Positions 46,440-58,259 of a stretch of 64,000 bases of DNA are shown here, piece after piece. Below the pieces are notes generated by a model, which was not told where the DNA came from, ran no database searches, and saw nothing but the letters and a program-made list of their open reading frames with translations. The first letter of the stretch is position 1. The number at the start of each line of letters is the position of its first letter. This DNA is from Thuidium tamariscinum (lineage: Eukaryota > Streptophyta > Bryopsida > Hypnales > Thuidiaceae), in contig OX344749.2 of assembly GCA_947034885.2 (NCBI GenBank), positions 19,235,501 to 19,299,500 of the forward strand, written 5' to 3'. Both the position numbers and the translations under genes were made by a program.

Positions 46440-48006
46440 CCGTGGTCGGGCCCCTCTCGGTAATTGCCAGTGAAAACACTTTGTTATTTCTTACCCTAAA
46501 CTACCCTAATGTAATTCCAGAATAATATTTGTTTAATGGTGGAAATTTCTAAAAACATCCCCATTTGGCTAACGAAATCTTGGCCAAATCAAATCCAAGA
46601 TCTTAACCCAAAACATTTTGGAATTAACCCTAATTTACGTAGATATTTTGCAAATTAACCAAAAGTCAGTTTGAAAATTGTCTTTCTTTAGCCCAAAGAT
46701 GGCTTTTTACGCAAGAAAGAGATCTTGACCAAATCCAATCTTTGATTTTCCAAGAGATATTTCCAAAATCACTTCTAATCAACCGCAATTAACGATTAAA
46801 AAGTCAAACTAAGAGCTGACCCTCTCTATCTTTTAGGGAACAACTCGAAACGGAAAACCGTCTGCGCCATTGTCTTCAGAAGACCCCAATTAGCCTAAAA
46901 GACCCCTTACCCCTCACTCCTAGGCCGTTTGTGCGCCCATATTGGAATTACGGTAACTCCAATTAAAAGTAAAAAATCTAACTTCTAGGATTTGCGCATT
47001 TTGATGAATCTGTCAGGCCAGGGTCGTTAGGAATGTCCGTGAGAGTAAGTAATGACTCCTTATTTGCGACAATCGGACATCATTCGCTCCTGATACGCCG
47101 GTCAACCCGCTGCCAACTTGTAAATTCCAGTGAAATTCGATGTCGATGTCGGTTCTGGTAGTTGGGAATGTTGGAATGTCTTCAAACTTGATCGGGCGCT
47201 TATTAAGCACACAAAAACCTATCCTAATTTTTAGTGAGATTTTACCGCATCATAAGTAATTTCTATGAATTTACGAACATTTCTATGTGTGGTTGACTTC
47301 CCATGGAGTCAATGTGGAATTTTGGAAAAATCCGAAATAATTTGGGTAACATCTAGGGCACTCCTAGACTCTTGGTGTAAGTCCCACGCAACCTTGCACC
47401 TTTCTAATTTTAGTAATTTGGAATTACTTTGCCCAATTGGACAATTTAATTCCCGATGCCCGGGAATCTTGGACAATTGTTTGATTCTTGTTCGCTCCTG
47501 GCATGCTCCTACCCTTGGAACACCTCTCTGTAGTCTTCAATCTCCAATCCTCCATCTTTTGTCTCGTGAAATTCGAACTTTCCAAATCCATTGTAGTGGT
47601 TTTACCTTTAAATCCAATTTGTTTCAAAATTGAACTTAAGCCTTGGTAACTCTTCTAGGCTTGTAGTAGACTCTTCTAGCTTAGTCAGTATGTCGTGTGC
47701 ATCCTTAAAAGGTTGACTTTGCACAGACAATTGCTAGGACTGACTAACTCTTGATTCCTTATTTCTCTCGGAATTACCAAATCTTCACATAAACTTACTT
47801 TGGAGAATTAGAATGTTTCAAATTTCTAGGATTAGGAATTTTCCACCTTCTAAGTTGGTTTTCCACCATTTTGGCATAGACTGATACCAAAACTCCTTCA
47901 ACACTTTTTTTATGTCTTTTTCTTGAATATTTTGGCTAATTTTCGCTATTTAATCGCGAAAAATGGACCCAGAGTCCTGAGTGCCATCTCGAGGGCTCAC
48001 AATATC

Positions 48007-51000
48007 CCGTGCTTTTGGGCCAACCATTCATCACTGCTTCATGTATGGAGACTAAAGTGTTGGATGATGGATCACACTATGCTCGAATTCAAAGCATTGA
48101 TGGAAAGAAGTCAGTACAGTTTTTGACTGTAAGAGCCAATAATGAAAGACATCGGCTTCAACTTAGGGAGACTCTTCTTTCTACTTTTATCAACTTTTCA
48201 AATTTCTAGAAGGCACAAGTGGAGTGAGGGGATCCGCTAGTGCCAAGAAATTCGAAGGTGTTAAAGTCCCGAATGTACATATCAATGTTGGGTGTGGATT
48301 TTTGAGTGTGACTAGAGATGAAGTTATTAGTTTTACAAGTGTTCAAGACTTGGAACCTGTATATAAAAGATTTGTGAGAAAAATGGAGAAAGACCTAAAA
48401 AGAGTGAAGGTTTTAGAAGAAAATGAAGCCATCTCAAGAGTTTACGAGGAGAATGGTATACTTGATAACTTTTTGCAAATTTTGCAAGAAGTGAAGGCAA
48501 AAGAAGAAGCTTGTATGGCCAATTCTTATGTAATGAACATTCATTCAGCTTCATTGCATCATGAGATTTTAATAGCAGTTACAGAGCTGTATGATTCAAC
48601 TATAGATGGGCATAGACTGGAAGCTGTAGTACATACTAAATACAAGACTGTGGCCAAGAAAGTGAAGCCCATGGCTACTCAGCTACCATCTGACACTAAT
48701 GAACATATCAAGCAAGCTGAGAAAGAGCCAAGTTTGAGGGAGACAAGAAAGATTGGACATAAGTTTACTAAAGAGAGTTTGGGAAGCTTGAAGATTGGAA
48801 GAGATGAATTCTTGACTGAGCCAGAGAAGAAGAAATTTCAAGACATGTTTGTTTTGCATGGAAAGACCTTTGTTTCTTCGCCAGATGAAATTGGATGTGT
48901 GCAACCAAGTGTTGTGACACCTATGGTGATTTTCACGGTGCCTCACATACCGTGGGATTTGAAGCCCATACCTGTGCCTAGAGCTATACTTCCAAAACTT
49001 GTGGAGTTGCTCAAAGAGAAGGTCAAAATGGGCATACTTGAGCCATCAATGGCTCCTTACTCAAACCGATGGTTCACCGTTCCAAAGAAATCAGGAGCAT
49101 TGAGATTTATTTAAGACATGCAGCCTGCTAATAGGATGATTATTAGGAACAAAGGATCCGGTCCAATCGTTGATGAAGTGGCTGAAGCATTTGCTGGACA
49201 TGCAATTTATTCCATTGGAGATCTATATTCTGGTTATGATTAATTTCAATTGGTTGCTGAAAGCAGAGATTTGACAATCATGAAGACTCCACTTGGTTTA
49301 GTACGCATGTGTACGTTGCCTCAAGGTGCCACCAATTTGGTGGTACATATGCAAAGCGCCATGAATCAAATCCTTCGAGATTTTGTGTCTGAGAAGACCA
49401 TACCTTTTGTAGATGATATTCCTATGAAAGGATGTGAGGGAAAAAAAAAGGACTTGACAATTCAAGATGATGGGTGTAAAGTTTTTGTGAACGATCATAT
49501 CAAAGATGTAGCCAAAATTTTGAGTAGACTTGAAGAAGTGAATTTGACTCTTTCCATTGAAAAGTCAAAGTTTGGGGTTGATGAGATTTTGGTTGTTGGA
49601 CATTTGTGTGGTTCCTATGGAAGAAAACCCAATCCTGAAAAAGTTGATGCTATTGGAAGGATGAAGGCCTATAGCAATGTCACTGAAGTAAGGAGGTTTT
49701 GGAGAGCCTGTATCTTCTATCAAATTTGGATCCCTCATTTTGCTCATGTATCAGAGCCATTGTACAAACTTTTGCGTAAGAAAAACAAATTTCTTTGGCA
49801 AAATGAACAGAGCTTGGCTACGGAGGAGTTGAAAGAGATTTTGAAATCACCACCGATTCTTAAACAAGTGAGCTACGATTGTGGAAGATTGGTGATAGTG
49901 ACTGTTGATACAAGTCCAATTGCTATTGGATGGGCTATTGAACAAGATGATGAGGCAGGAAAGAGGTTTGCTATCCGATTTGGAGCAAAGATCTTAATTG
50001 AGCGGTAGAGAGCATACCCACAAGTTAAGAGAGAACTTTGGGGAGTACTCACAGCTCTCAAAGCAGACAGAAACTAGCTAATTGGAGCAGAAGTGGTAGT
50101 AGAGACTCATTGTTTACCTTTGCTGGGGATGATAGCAAATTGTAATTCCCCAAATATTGCTATGCTACGATGGATTGTTTACATCAAGTCTTTGAACCCT
50201 GTTCTAATTCACATTGAAGGCAAAAAGAATTGTATTACTGATATGTTGTCTAGAGCAAGGTATTTCTATGAAGATGAGATGATGGCTGAAGAATCTAGTG
50301 AAGAACTATCTTATGGGAGCTATGTGATGACAACAAATGGAGAGAGTTCATCCACAAGAGCTTTGCCTTTCAAAGCAAATTTGTATGAAGAAAAGTTTAA
50401 AGACATTGAACTCTATTTGAGTACCATGGAAAGGCAAGAAGGTTGGATGGACAAGACTTTCAAAGACATTAGACATCAGTCTTATGGTTTCCTATTGAAA
50501 GATGGTTTTCTATAGAAGAGGACAAAAAGAACTGGTAAAATGCCATTGAGAGTGGTAGGAGACTCTGAGACCAAAGGCCAAGTCTTAAGGGAGTTTCACG
50601 ATACACATTGGGCTGGTCATAGGGGAGTTTGGGCCACGTATACAAAGATTAAGGAAAGGTATTGGTGAAAAGGACTCTACAAAGATGTTGAAGAGTTTGT
50701 AGCATCTTGTGTAGTGTACCAATTGCAATCTAAAATGCGACACAAAGATGAATTGCATCCTACCTACCCTATTGCTATCCATTTCCAATGGATGATTGAT
50801 TTGGTCGCTATGCCAAATACTATGAGGGGAATGAAGTACCTTGTTTTGGCCCGAGAAGAGCTTTCAAACTTTGTTGAAGGAAGGGCTTTAAGGACCAAGG
50901 CAACGGAAAATATATGCTGGTTTATTCTTGAAGACATTTTTAGCCGGTATGGAAGCATTGGCCGCATGAGAGCTGATAGAGGAGAATTGAATGCCACTGA

Positions 51001-51780
51001 AGCCAAAGAATTTTTCCAACGGTATGGAGTGCAATTAAAGCTTACAACAGCTTACAATCTGGAGGCTAATGGCAAGATTGAGAGGGGACATCCTCCTATC
51101 ATTCATGCTTTAGTAAATGCCTGCAAAGAAAAGCCAAATTTATAACCGAAATTGCTACCATTTGCTTTATGGGCTGACAGAACTACACATAGTATTGTAA
51201 CCGGTTACATGCCTGTGGAGCTTATATATGGACAAAAGCCAATTATGCCAACGGAGCAAGATATCCCTACATGGATGTTTCTTGTATGGAAGGATGGCAT
51301 AAACAGAGAAAGATTATTGGACTTCGTATTCAACAGCTTAGAAGGTTACCTGAAGACCTTGAGACTGCAATTCAAAAGATGAAAGCTGCAAGACTCAGCA
51401 ACAAGGAGAGATTTGATAAAACACATAGATTGCGGGTTAAGAAGATCAGAGAGGGTGATTGGATACTTGTATTTGACAGTACATTGGAGCATCAATATAG
51501 TACAGTGAAAAAAATTTCGAAGAGATGCTTTGGCCCGTATGTTGTTGTGAAAGTACATTCAAATGGCACCTATTCCCTACGAGAATTTGATGGAGTTCCC
51601 TTACGCGTGGCTATGGCTGGAAAACGAATCAAAGTTTTTCGAAGGAGTGAAAGATATCATCTTGAAGACTTTCAAGCAATATTCGATCCCGAAGACATGG
51701 ATGATGGTCAACAAGATGAAGAAGATGATGAAGATTTAGACGATGCAGTTCACGAGACCCAAGATATCGGAGATGACTGA
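48007..51780 (+). mobile_element. Ty3/gypsy fossil, part 2: protease end, RT, RNase H, integrase
   Basis: Order as in gypsy Pol. The protease tail and linker (48010-48700) are followed by RT (about 48790-49750; 'LKPIPVPRAILPKL', 'LPQGATNLVVHMQSAMNQIL', 'FVDDIPMKGC', 'VGHLCGSYGRKPNPEKVDAI'), RNase H (about 49800-50270; 'VTVDTSPIAIGWAI', 'RFGAKIL', 'MLRWIVYIKSLNP'), then integrase (about 50560-51400; zinc-binding N-part, core, 'EANGKIERGHPP') and a tail to 51780 with an acidic C-terminus. No chromodomain is evident. About half a dozen breaks in total. Much of the polyprotein is still readable, so it is of middle age, older than the LTR inserted in it. Confidence 0.85.
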
Positions 51781-52630
51781 ATTTGGCACATACCGAAGAA
51801 TGTGCAGGTTTAGAGAGGGTGAATGTCCTGTTGTAAATTCTTACATAGTGTACAAACATATTATAATATGTTTTATTGGGTAGCTTCAAGGTGACGTTAA
51901 TTCTTTGAATAACTTCAAGGTGAGGCTGTTCTATTGAGGTATACAACAACCATATAAGAACACGATTTTGCCTTACACTTTTATTGGATTTCATTAGTAA
52001 GTTTAGTTTCCACATTAGAATTAGAATGTCGAACTGGAGGGTTTTTTCTGAGTCTCAAGATGAAGAGCCTCAACCGGAGGCTGAATTTGAACTTTCATTG
52101 TCACAACTGCCGGATCAACCTCTTCTGCTGCGAGATATTGTATTGCCACATGAGTATCTACGGGATGAAGCTGGGCCTTCTCGATCGCCGAAACAACATC
52201 GTGTGGAGCAACGGTGGTACGGAAACCTTCAGCGAGATGCTCGAGCTTTGGTAATCTTATTGCAAGTTGGGTGTATTGAGCCCGAAAGTCGTGAAATGAC
52301 ATTTGAAGGATGTTTTGAAGGTTTGAACGACGAACAATACTTTGGTATGGGAGGGCTATCAAAGGGAGTCGCGGTCATGAACGATGGTTAGAAGGACCGA
52401 TGAATCCTTTGACAAAGGTGGATCGTGCCGATTATGTCGCTGCGATAATCAAACGCATCCTCAAGTTTCTGCAGATGGAGTGAAGCTTCGATTGGAACTC
52501 TAGTTTTTTACTTCTAGTATACATTTATTGAATGTTAGTTCTCAATTTAATATTTTGAGTATTTTATTTAAGTCACAATGTGTGATTATAAATGTAGAAT
52601 GAAGATTTTGTGAATAAAAAGATTAGCTTG
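51781..52630 (+). mobile_element. Gypsy fossil 3' region with an extra open frame
   Basis: An open frame at 51984-52391 ('MSNWRVFSESQDEEPQPEAEFELSLSQ…') follows the integrase and has an acidic N-part. I do not recognise it. An antisense frame (52021-52362) overlaps. It may be a 3' accessory frame of the element or the start of untranslated/LTR sequence. The boundary of the 3' LTR is not located. Confidence 0.4.
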
Positions 52631-54339
52631 AGGTTTGATGATAAGGGAAAGTGTGAATGGGGAAGTGGTTAGAATCTTAGGTGGGGTCTTGGTAGGGGTA
52701 TAGGCTGATGTGCCTCACCCCCTCACTTATTATAGGGAGGAAATTAGGGAAAAGATGCTTAGTTGGTGTGTGGAGAGGGGGAAGTGTGTGTGTGTGTTTT
52801 GGGAGAGTTTTGGTCGAATTTCGGGTTGATGTAGCTCATTGAGCATGAAGAATTGAGTAATGAAATTTTGGCATGACATTACTTGTGTTTATAGCTTTTC
52901 AAAGAGTGTTTACAAGTTGGATTTGAAGTTGGGAGTCAAAAGTTATGAGAGCTTGAAATTGTGAAGACCCAAGGATCTCCATTGAGAGGTCAGAGGCTTC
53001 AACAAGCTATAACTTTTGTAATACTTGTTTGTTTGACTTGAGATTTAGAGGTATTGTATATCATTGTAGTATCTTTTCAAAAAGTCATCACTCATCTGGT
53101 TTAGAGTTTACAAGAGAAAGTTATGAGGAGTTGAAGGTCTGGAGGAAAATTGGAGTTTGGAAGGAGAAAGGCCGTGACTTGAAACGACCACAACTTTGGG
53201 TGTGTTTTTCATATGTCTTTGAAAATTCTTGTGGAGTTATTTTGTAGAATTTCCTATCCATAATGAGTTCATTCACTTCATTTGAACTCTTATTGAAGAA
53301 ATTATAGAGTGTAGAAGATAGGAAGGAGTGTTGCCTTTATAGTTTAGAAACCCAAAACTTTGTTCCTTAATAACTTTTGGACAGAGTTTTAGTTTCTCAT
53401 GAAACTTTTTGAAATTGTGGATATTGAGTTTGAGGATTTTAAATTGCTATTACACTTGCAATTTGGATTTGCAGTTCAAAAGTTATAGAAAAATATAGAG
53501 GCAGTAGTTGGTTGCCAAGGGATTTGAGGAACCTCTACTTTGCACTCTAATAACTTTTGGACAGTAGTTTAGATAGAGTTGAGATTTGAAGGGTGTTTTT
53601 CTTATAAAGTTATCTTTCCAAAATGCTATTACACTAAGTATTTGAAGACTTAAGCCATCTGTAGCACTAGAAAGAAGGTCACAGCTAGTGAGAGGAGAAG
53701 TTTTTTAGTGTTCTTTGGGGTTCTTTGAAGTTCTTTGGGGTTCTTTGGATTCTTTTGAAGACTTGAAAATTCGAAGGCCGTACATGACGAGGACCTAGCC
53801 TTGTGTTGTGGCTTGTGGCTCGTTTTCATTTCTGTTATTCCCAGCCAGTTTTGGAGGCTAGTTGAAAATTCAATTTCTGCATTGTAAAACTGTTGCGAGT
53901 CGTGATTATCCAGTAAGCGCTCCATTTTGTATTTGTGGCGACGAAGTGGAGTTAATGGCCCACATGGTCGATCTTTTATGTTGTTCCCATTGATGAAAGG
54001 CGCTTCTTGGTCATCGTGGGTTTGAAGTTTAGAGGCCCATCATCCGAATGGTCACTCGTGTTGGCCATCCCGTTTTACATGTTCGAAGCCTTGTTTCTTA
54101 TTACACATCTTCACCTTTGGCCCTATAGAGCCAGCCACAGGATAGGCCAACGAAAAAACAAGTGAAAATTCAAGCAAAGATTCGAGTGAAGATCAAAAGA
54201 AGATTCGAGTTTTGAAGACTTACCCAACTTCACTCATCAACGTGCAGCCAGACACTCTCTGTGTTCTCTAAGCGCGCTCCTCTCTACCCGACAACGTACC
54301 TGTGGTGTAGATGGTCGTTGTGAAGATTGTCGCTGCTAC
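52631..54339. other. Probable 3' LTR/UTR-like and unassigned sequence
   Basis: A TATA-like 'cttattatagggagg' near 52727-52742 and a (GT)n run near 52787-52798 suggest LTR material of the gypsy fossil. Phrases repeat at 53340-53600 ('cctctacttt…ctaataacttttggacag' and 'ttccttaataacttttggacag'). A small tandem GGTTCTTTGGGGTTCTTTGAA lies at 53708-53757. No gene is seen. Confidence 0.4.
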
Positions 54340-54343
54340 ACTT

Positions 54344-55072
54344 GGGTGATTGCAAGAAACGCCGGTCCTATTTCCCGTCACAATTGGAGTTTTGTTGTTC
54401 TTTTCTGCTATAACTTTTGAATAAAAATATTCGAGAATATGAAATAATTATTGGACCTCTCTAACTTGATGGTTTTTACATCCCTTATTTTTCAGAAATA
54501 AAAAAAAATCATTTTATATTTAAAATTAATTTTTGTTAATTTGTCACAAACTAAGGTTTAGGGGTTTTTACTACGTTCGAAGTATTCAAATTTAATGATC
54601 TAAAGTTGAAATTTTCATGGTGCGTTTGCATAGTAGGAAAGTATATTCCTATCAAAGAAAATCTAAAAATATATTATTTTATGTCCTCTACATGCATGCA
54701 AACAACACTCCAATTGCACGCAATTTTTGACCATTGACAATGGTTCTAAGATTATTTTTTTGGTGAAATCTCATCACCGTCAACTCTTCTCAAATGGAAA
54801 ATTTTTAAATTTGTGAAAAAGAGCTTTTCCTATTTTTTACAAATTAAAATGTAAATATGCCCATTTTCATGAGATTTCCCACTTTTCTAGTTCTCCTACT
54901 TAGAGAATTTTCCTAAGTTTTTCCTCCATAGGGTACCTTCTTCTTTAAGGTATATACATTGTACATATTTTTCATATTTTTTAAAAATTGTTTTTCTAAT
55001 TAAATAGTACTCCTAAAGTGGGGTGTACTATAAAACGCTATGAAAAATGGACGGCGTTTCTTGCAATGACCC
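54344..55072. mobile_element. 729-bp TIR element with ACTT target duplication
   Basis: The left end is GGGTGATTGCAAGAAACGCC and the right end, inverted, is GGGTCATTGCAAGAAACGCC (one mismatch in 20). Direct ACTT flanks lie at 54340-54343 and 55073-55076. The interior is AT-rich and non-coding. It is a MITE-like, non-autonomous DNA element; a 4-bp duplication does not fit hAT (8), Mutator (9), PIF (3) or mariner (TA), so the superfamily is uncertain. Confidence 0.75.
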
Positions 55073-55310
55073 ACTTCAAAGTTCAAACAGCAACTACTAC
55101 TGCTGCCCTCATTTGAGCCATCGAATGCACTATCTCATATCATCGAAAGAGTTACTTCTAAACAAAGTTGGCAAAGACAGTTTCCTGACACCATGATATT
55201 ATATCGAACTAAGCATTCAAGCTTACCTGTGGATTGTCATGAAAGCTGAGAAGTTTACAGTCATTAGTCCAATAGCTATAGTATACACAATATATATACA
55301 GCATACATTT

Positions 55311-56288
55311 GCATGTGGGCAAATGCATGGTTGAGTGGCTCGATTTTGGCAAAAGTCCAAGTCCACACAGTCCCTTGAAAATTTGAAAAACATGAATTAA
55401 ATGTATTCTAACTCAAGTACTAGCATAAATAAGCCATTATTGAGTCCAATCAACAACCCAATCTCCTCCACTAAGTTTTTATTTGCAATTCTTTAGAGCT
55501 GAATGTGGACCCCATAAATTTAAAAATAATTTGGTTAATGAAAAAGTCCAAAATTCAATGGGCGCATCTAAAATTTATAAAAACATAAAGCATAGACAAA
55601 AAAAAATGAGAAAAAAAATCAACACAAAGTAGAAAAGGACCGCAGAAAATTCAAGGTTTTGAAAGTCATTAAAAAGTCCTTTGCAAACAATCAATACATG
55701 TCTACACAACAAGATTATGATTTCTTGAAAGTTTAGTAAATTCCTCCTTAGAATCAAAGTCCCTTCACTAGAAGAAAACCATGTTGGAACCCCCCAAATC
55801 ACGTTGGGTCGGTACTGTTGAGTTTCTAGTTTCAAACACAAAATTTTGGTGTTCTAACGTAAAATTTTGTGTTTGCTGGAACAATGCAAAATTTGGAACG
55901 CAAGAACAACGCAAAATTTTGTGTTTGAAACTGGAAACTCAACAGCACCGACCCAACGTGATTTGGAGGGTTCCAACACAGTTTTCTTCTAGTGCTTGTT
56001 TGAATTTGGATACTTGAGACATCCTTAAAAAGTCCTTAAAAAATATGCTGACAGCAAATCTGTCACACTCCTGTATTTTCAAAAGTCCACTATGCTTTCA
56101 TGAAATGCTATAAAAATTATTTAAAAATATAGGTATACTTATCATGAAGTTTAAGACCCTAGAATGGACTTTTTTTTTCTTTTCTAATTTTTGAAGCATA
56201 TCCTACATGCATTTGAAAATTTGTTAAGTGCAATTTTTGATAGTGTGACACAATTTTGAGCCACTCAACCACGCATTCACCCATGTGC
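55311..56288. mobile_element. 978-bp TIR element hosting a CACTA MITE
   Basis: The left end is GCATGTGGGCAAATGCATGG then TTGAGTGGCTC; the right end, inverted, is GCACATGGGTGAATGCGTGG then TTGAGTGGCTC, which is about 27 of 31 matching. The interior is AT-rich with a partly symmetrical layout ('aaaagtccaa…' on the left, '…aaaagtccac' on the right). No coding frame and no clear target duplication. A CACTA foldback (55766-55994) is inserted near its middle. Confidence 0.65.
55766..55994. mobile_element. 229-bp CACTA foldback MITE with CTT duplication
   Basis: Both ends read CACTAGAAGAAAAC when oriented inward. The arms of about 90 bases match at roughly 94% by eye ('ATCACGTTGGGTCGGT', 'GTTTCAAACACAAAATTTTG'). 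Direct CTT flanks lie at 55763-55765 and 55995-55997, the 3-bp duplication of CACTA elements. The frame at 55781-56017 simply crosses it. Confidence 0.85.
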
Positions 56289-56899
56289 TAATTTTCAAGC
56301 TGGTACCATCTTTCTATGCCTTTGAATTTGTACATGTGAAAATAGAGCAGAGGCAACATTACATAAATGTATAAGGAGGATTTTCTACAGTCTACTTTGG
56401 TAAGAAAAAACGTATCAATAATGGAACTAGTCTTTCAATTATCGAAATGTACACATGTTTTGTTATAATGAGAAGCCTAATGCTTATAACATCATCACTA
56501 TGAAGTCTACTTCTCTTTGTGAGTCTGACATGTTGATGGACGATGATGAGCATTCCAATCTGTGGTCACTGTTGTCTGTAGTCACCGCAAGTGAGAGGCA
56601 TCTGCAGAACAAGCACAGAGAAGTCATATGGGAAAATTCAGAGCACACGAACTTGAATAAATTGAAGTTGTAATAAGGGACTCAAAGTAAAAATGACTAA
56701 GCACAATGACTTGGCAATTGTTCGGATGTTCCATTGGACTTCGATTTGATGTAGTAGTTCTGATAGTCGAGGAGTAACAGAACTTGATGGGACTGGCGCA
56801 ACAAAACACGCAAGGACCAATGAACCTCAGCTGAAAAGCACATGATGAACAAAGCGACTCCTCCAACACTAAGCATTCCAGTTTTTTCAACTTCACAGA
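56289..56899. other. Spacer, no recognised gene
   Basis: Short overlapping frames on both strands (for example 56455-56673 plus and 56624-56896 minus), with no domain. It grades into the GC-richer island to the right. Confidence 0.4.
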
Positions 56900-57700
56900 A
56901 GAACAGAGGCACGAAAATTATATGAAGGCAGGCCGACAAACCAAAATCCTAATTTCGAGTACGCATGGCAAAAAGGCAATACGATTTGGAAATGGAGCGG
57001 CCCCGAAGCACATCCTTGTCCGATACAAATCCTACCTCTCCATCCAAAACATCTCTCACATAGAACTGAAAAGCGAAAGGAAGAAGGTTCACGCTTACTT
57101 GCGGACTTGCGGTCACTCATTCGCAAGCGGAGAAGTTACTCGCCGCAATCCTTGCCGCGCTCCACGTCGTCGGTGTCGTCGCCGACCTTCTTATTATCGC
57201 CGACCTTATAGTCGCCCGCCAGCTTCTATGAAAGTCACCGCAGAGCCCTCCTGATGCACCTTTAGAGCGGCAGCCCACCTCCGACTGAAGTGGGGAAGCT
57301 GCAATCCTCCCCAAGCCCCTACCTTTTGGCATGTGGATGTGCACTTTACACCTATGTGTCTTTCGTGATGGCCAAGCCTCTTTCACCACCGGTGCTTTGA
57401 TTCATTTGCACTGCAGAAAGACCAATTGCAAGCATGAGCAACAAGAAAATTTTGGAACTTTATAGCACGCAACATACATCAAAATGTTTAAGAATATGAG
57501 GAACACAAACTTACACTTATAGAAGGGAAGAAGTCGATCAGCCACATCATCGGTAGCTGAAGTCCATCGCATGAATGGAAGCCGTAGCTGCAGTGTTAGA
57601 AAACGAAGCTGCTGTCGTTCGCTGTGGGCTTAAATGAAGAAGGTAGGGCCGACATTTTCAAACTGCCAAAGATGACTGCACGCTAAATCGTTGCAATGGC
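56900..57700 (-). other. GC-richer island with splice-like signals (possible gene fragment)
   Basis: On the minus strand a donor-like GTAAGT (57514-57509) and an acceptor-like TTTCTGCAG ending at 57411 bound a possible 104-bp intron. A second donor-like GTAAGC lies at 57098-57093, leaving a 312-bp exon-like block with a frame rich in Ala/Ser/Arg. A short ORF upstream ('MRWTSATDDVADRLLPFYK') ends at the first donor. The frames do not connect into a recognisable protein, so this may be a gene remnant, a non-coding transcript or a captured fragment. On the plus strand the open frame at 56922-57254 ends Arg/Pro-rich and is probably a shadow. Confidence 0.3.
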
Positions 57701-58259
57701 CGCGGTTGTGACTTGCATTCAAATTTGCTCGTTGGATTCCTCCCCTCCCTTCAACTTCCCTTGTCCTCAACGGCTTTTGGAATACTCACTAACACTATCA
57801 GGTTCTCTACGTTCCATTTATTATATACAAAAGAAGGTTTTAAGATGGTTTAATGCACACTTTTGTGACAAACCTTCAGCACTTCTAGCACCCTAGTAAG
57901 ACTATTTAATAAACTGCATCTGACAGTTGCTCATCGTAACTCACCTCTCCATTGCTCATTTTTCTGCAACATTGAATTACTTTTTCAACATGCAGAACAC
58001 GATGGTAGCTGGTTATATTCCTCTTCTGACACTCTTTGAGGGGGGCCATAGCTTCCTCATAACTCTTTTACAATAGTGCCTATGAGCTCTTTCAGTCATC
58101 TTACTCGTAAAACTTTACAGCCCTATTGTGTTCTTAGATTTTTCAAATTTTGAGAGCTCATTGGACCTCTGCTCCTTTTCAACACATTTCTTCAACTTCA
58201 TGTGTGCCCTACTGTCCACTTAGCCTTCAGATAACCCACAGTCCAATTAGTGGCACTTT
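57701..58259. other. Spacer, no recognised gene
   Basis: Mixed composition. The frame at 57696-57896 plus has no domain. Nothing else was identified. Confidence 0.4.

Larger units (their letters stand above)
43686..48001 (-). mobile_element. 4.3-kb LTR (solo) inserted in gypsy protease
   Basis: Ends TGTGAGC…GCTCACA, with perfect 7-bp inverted termini of TG…CA type, flanked by ATATC at 43681-43685 and 48002-48006. Only one LTR-like unit is present and no internal pol region, so it is best read as a solo LTR or an LTR-sized non-coding element. On the minus strand a TATATAAG box lies at 46432-46439, about 1.56 kb from the upstream end. Short frames within (for example plus 47265-47633) recur in the sibling at 61094 because the two are recent copies, not because they are proven genes. 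A GC-rich block with CACGTGGC lies at 45170-45400. It looks structurally whole and relatively young. Confidence 0.8.

Noticed and set aside
47265-47633. 122-codon frame also found at 61462-61830
   Set aside because: It is preserved in both places because the two LTR copies are recent duplicates. It lies antisense to the LTR promoter direction and has no known domain.
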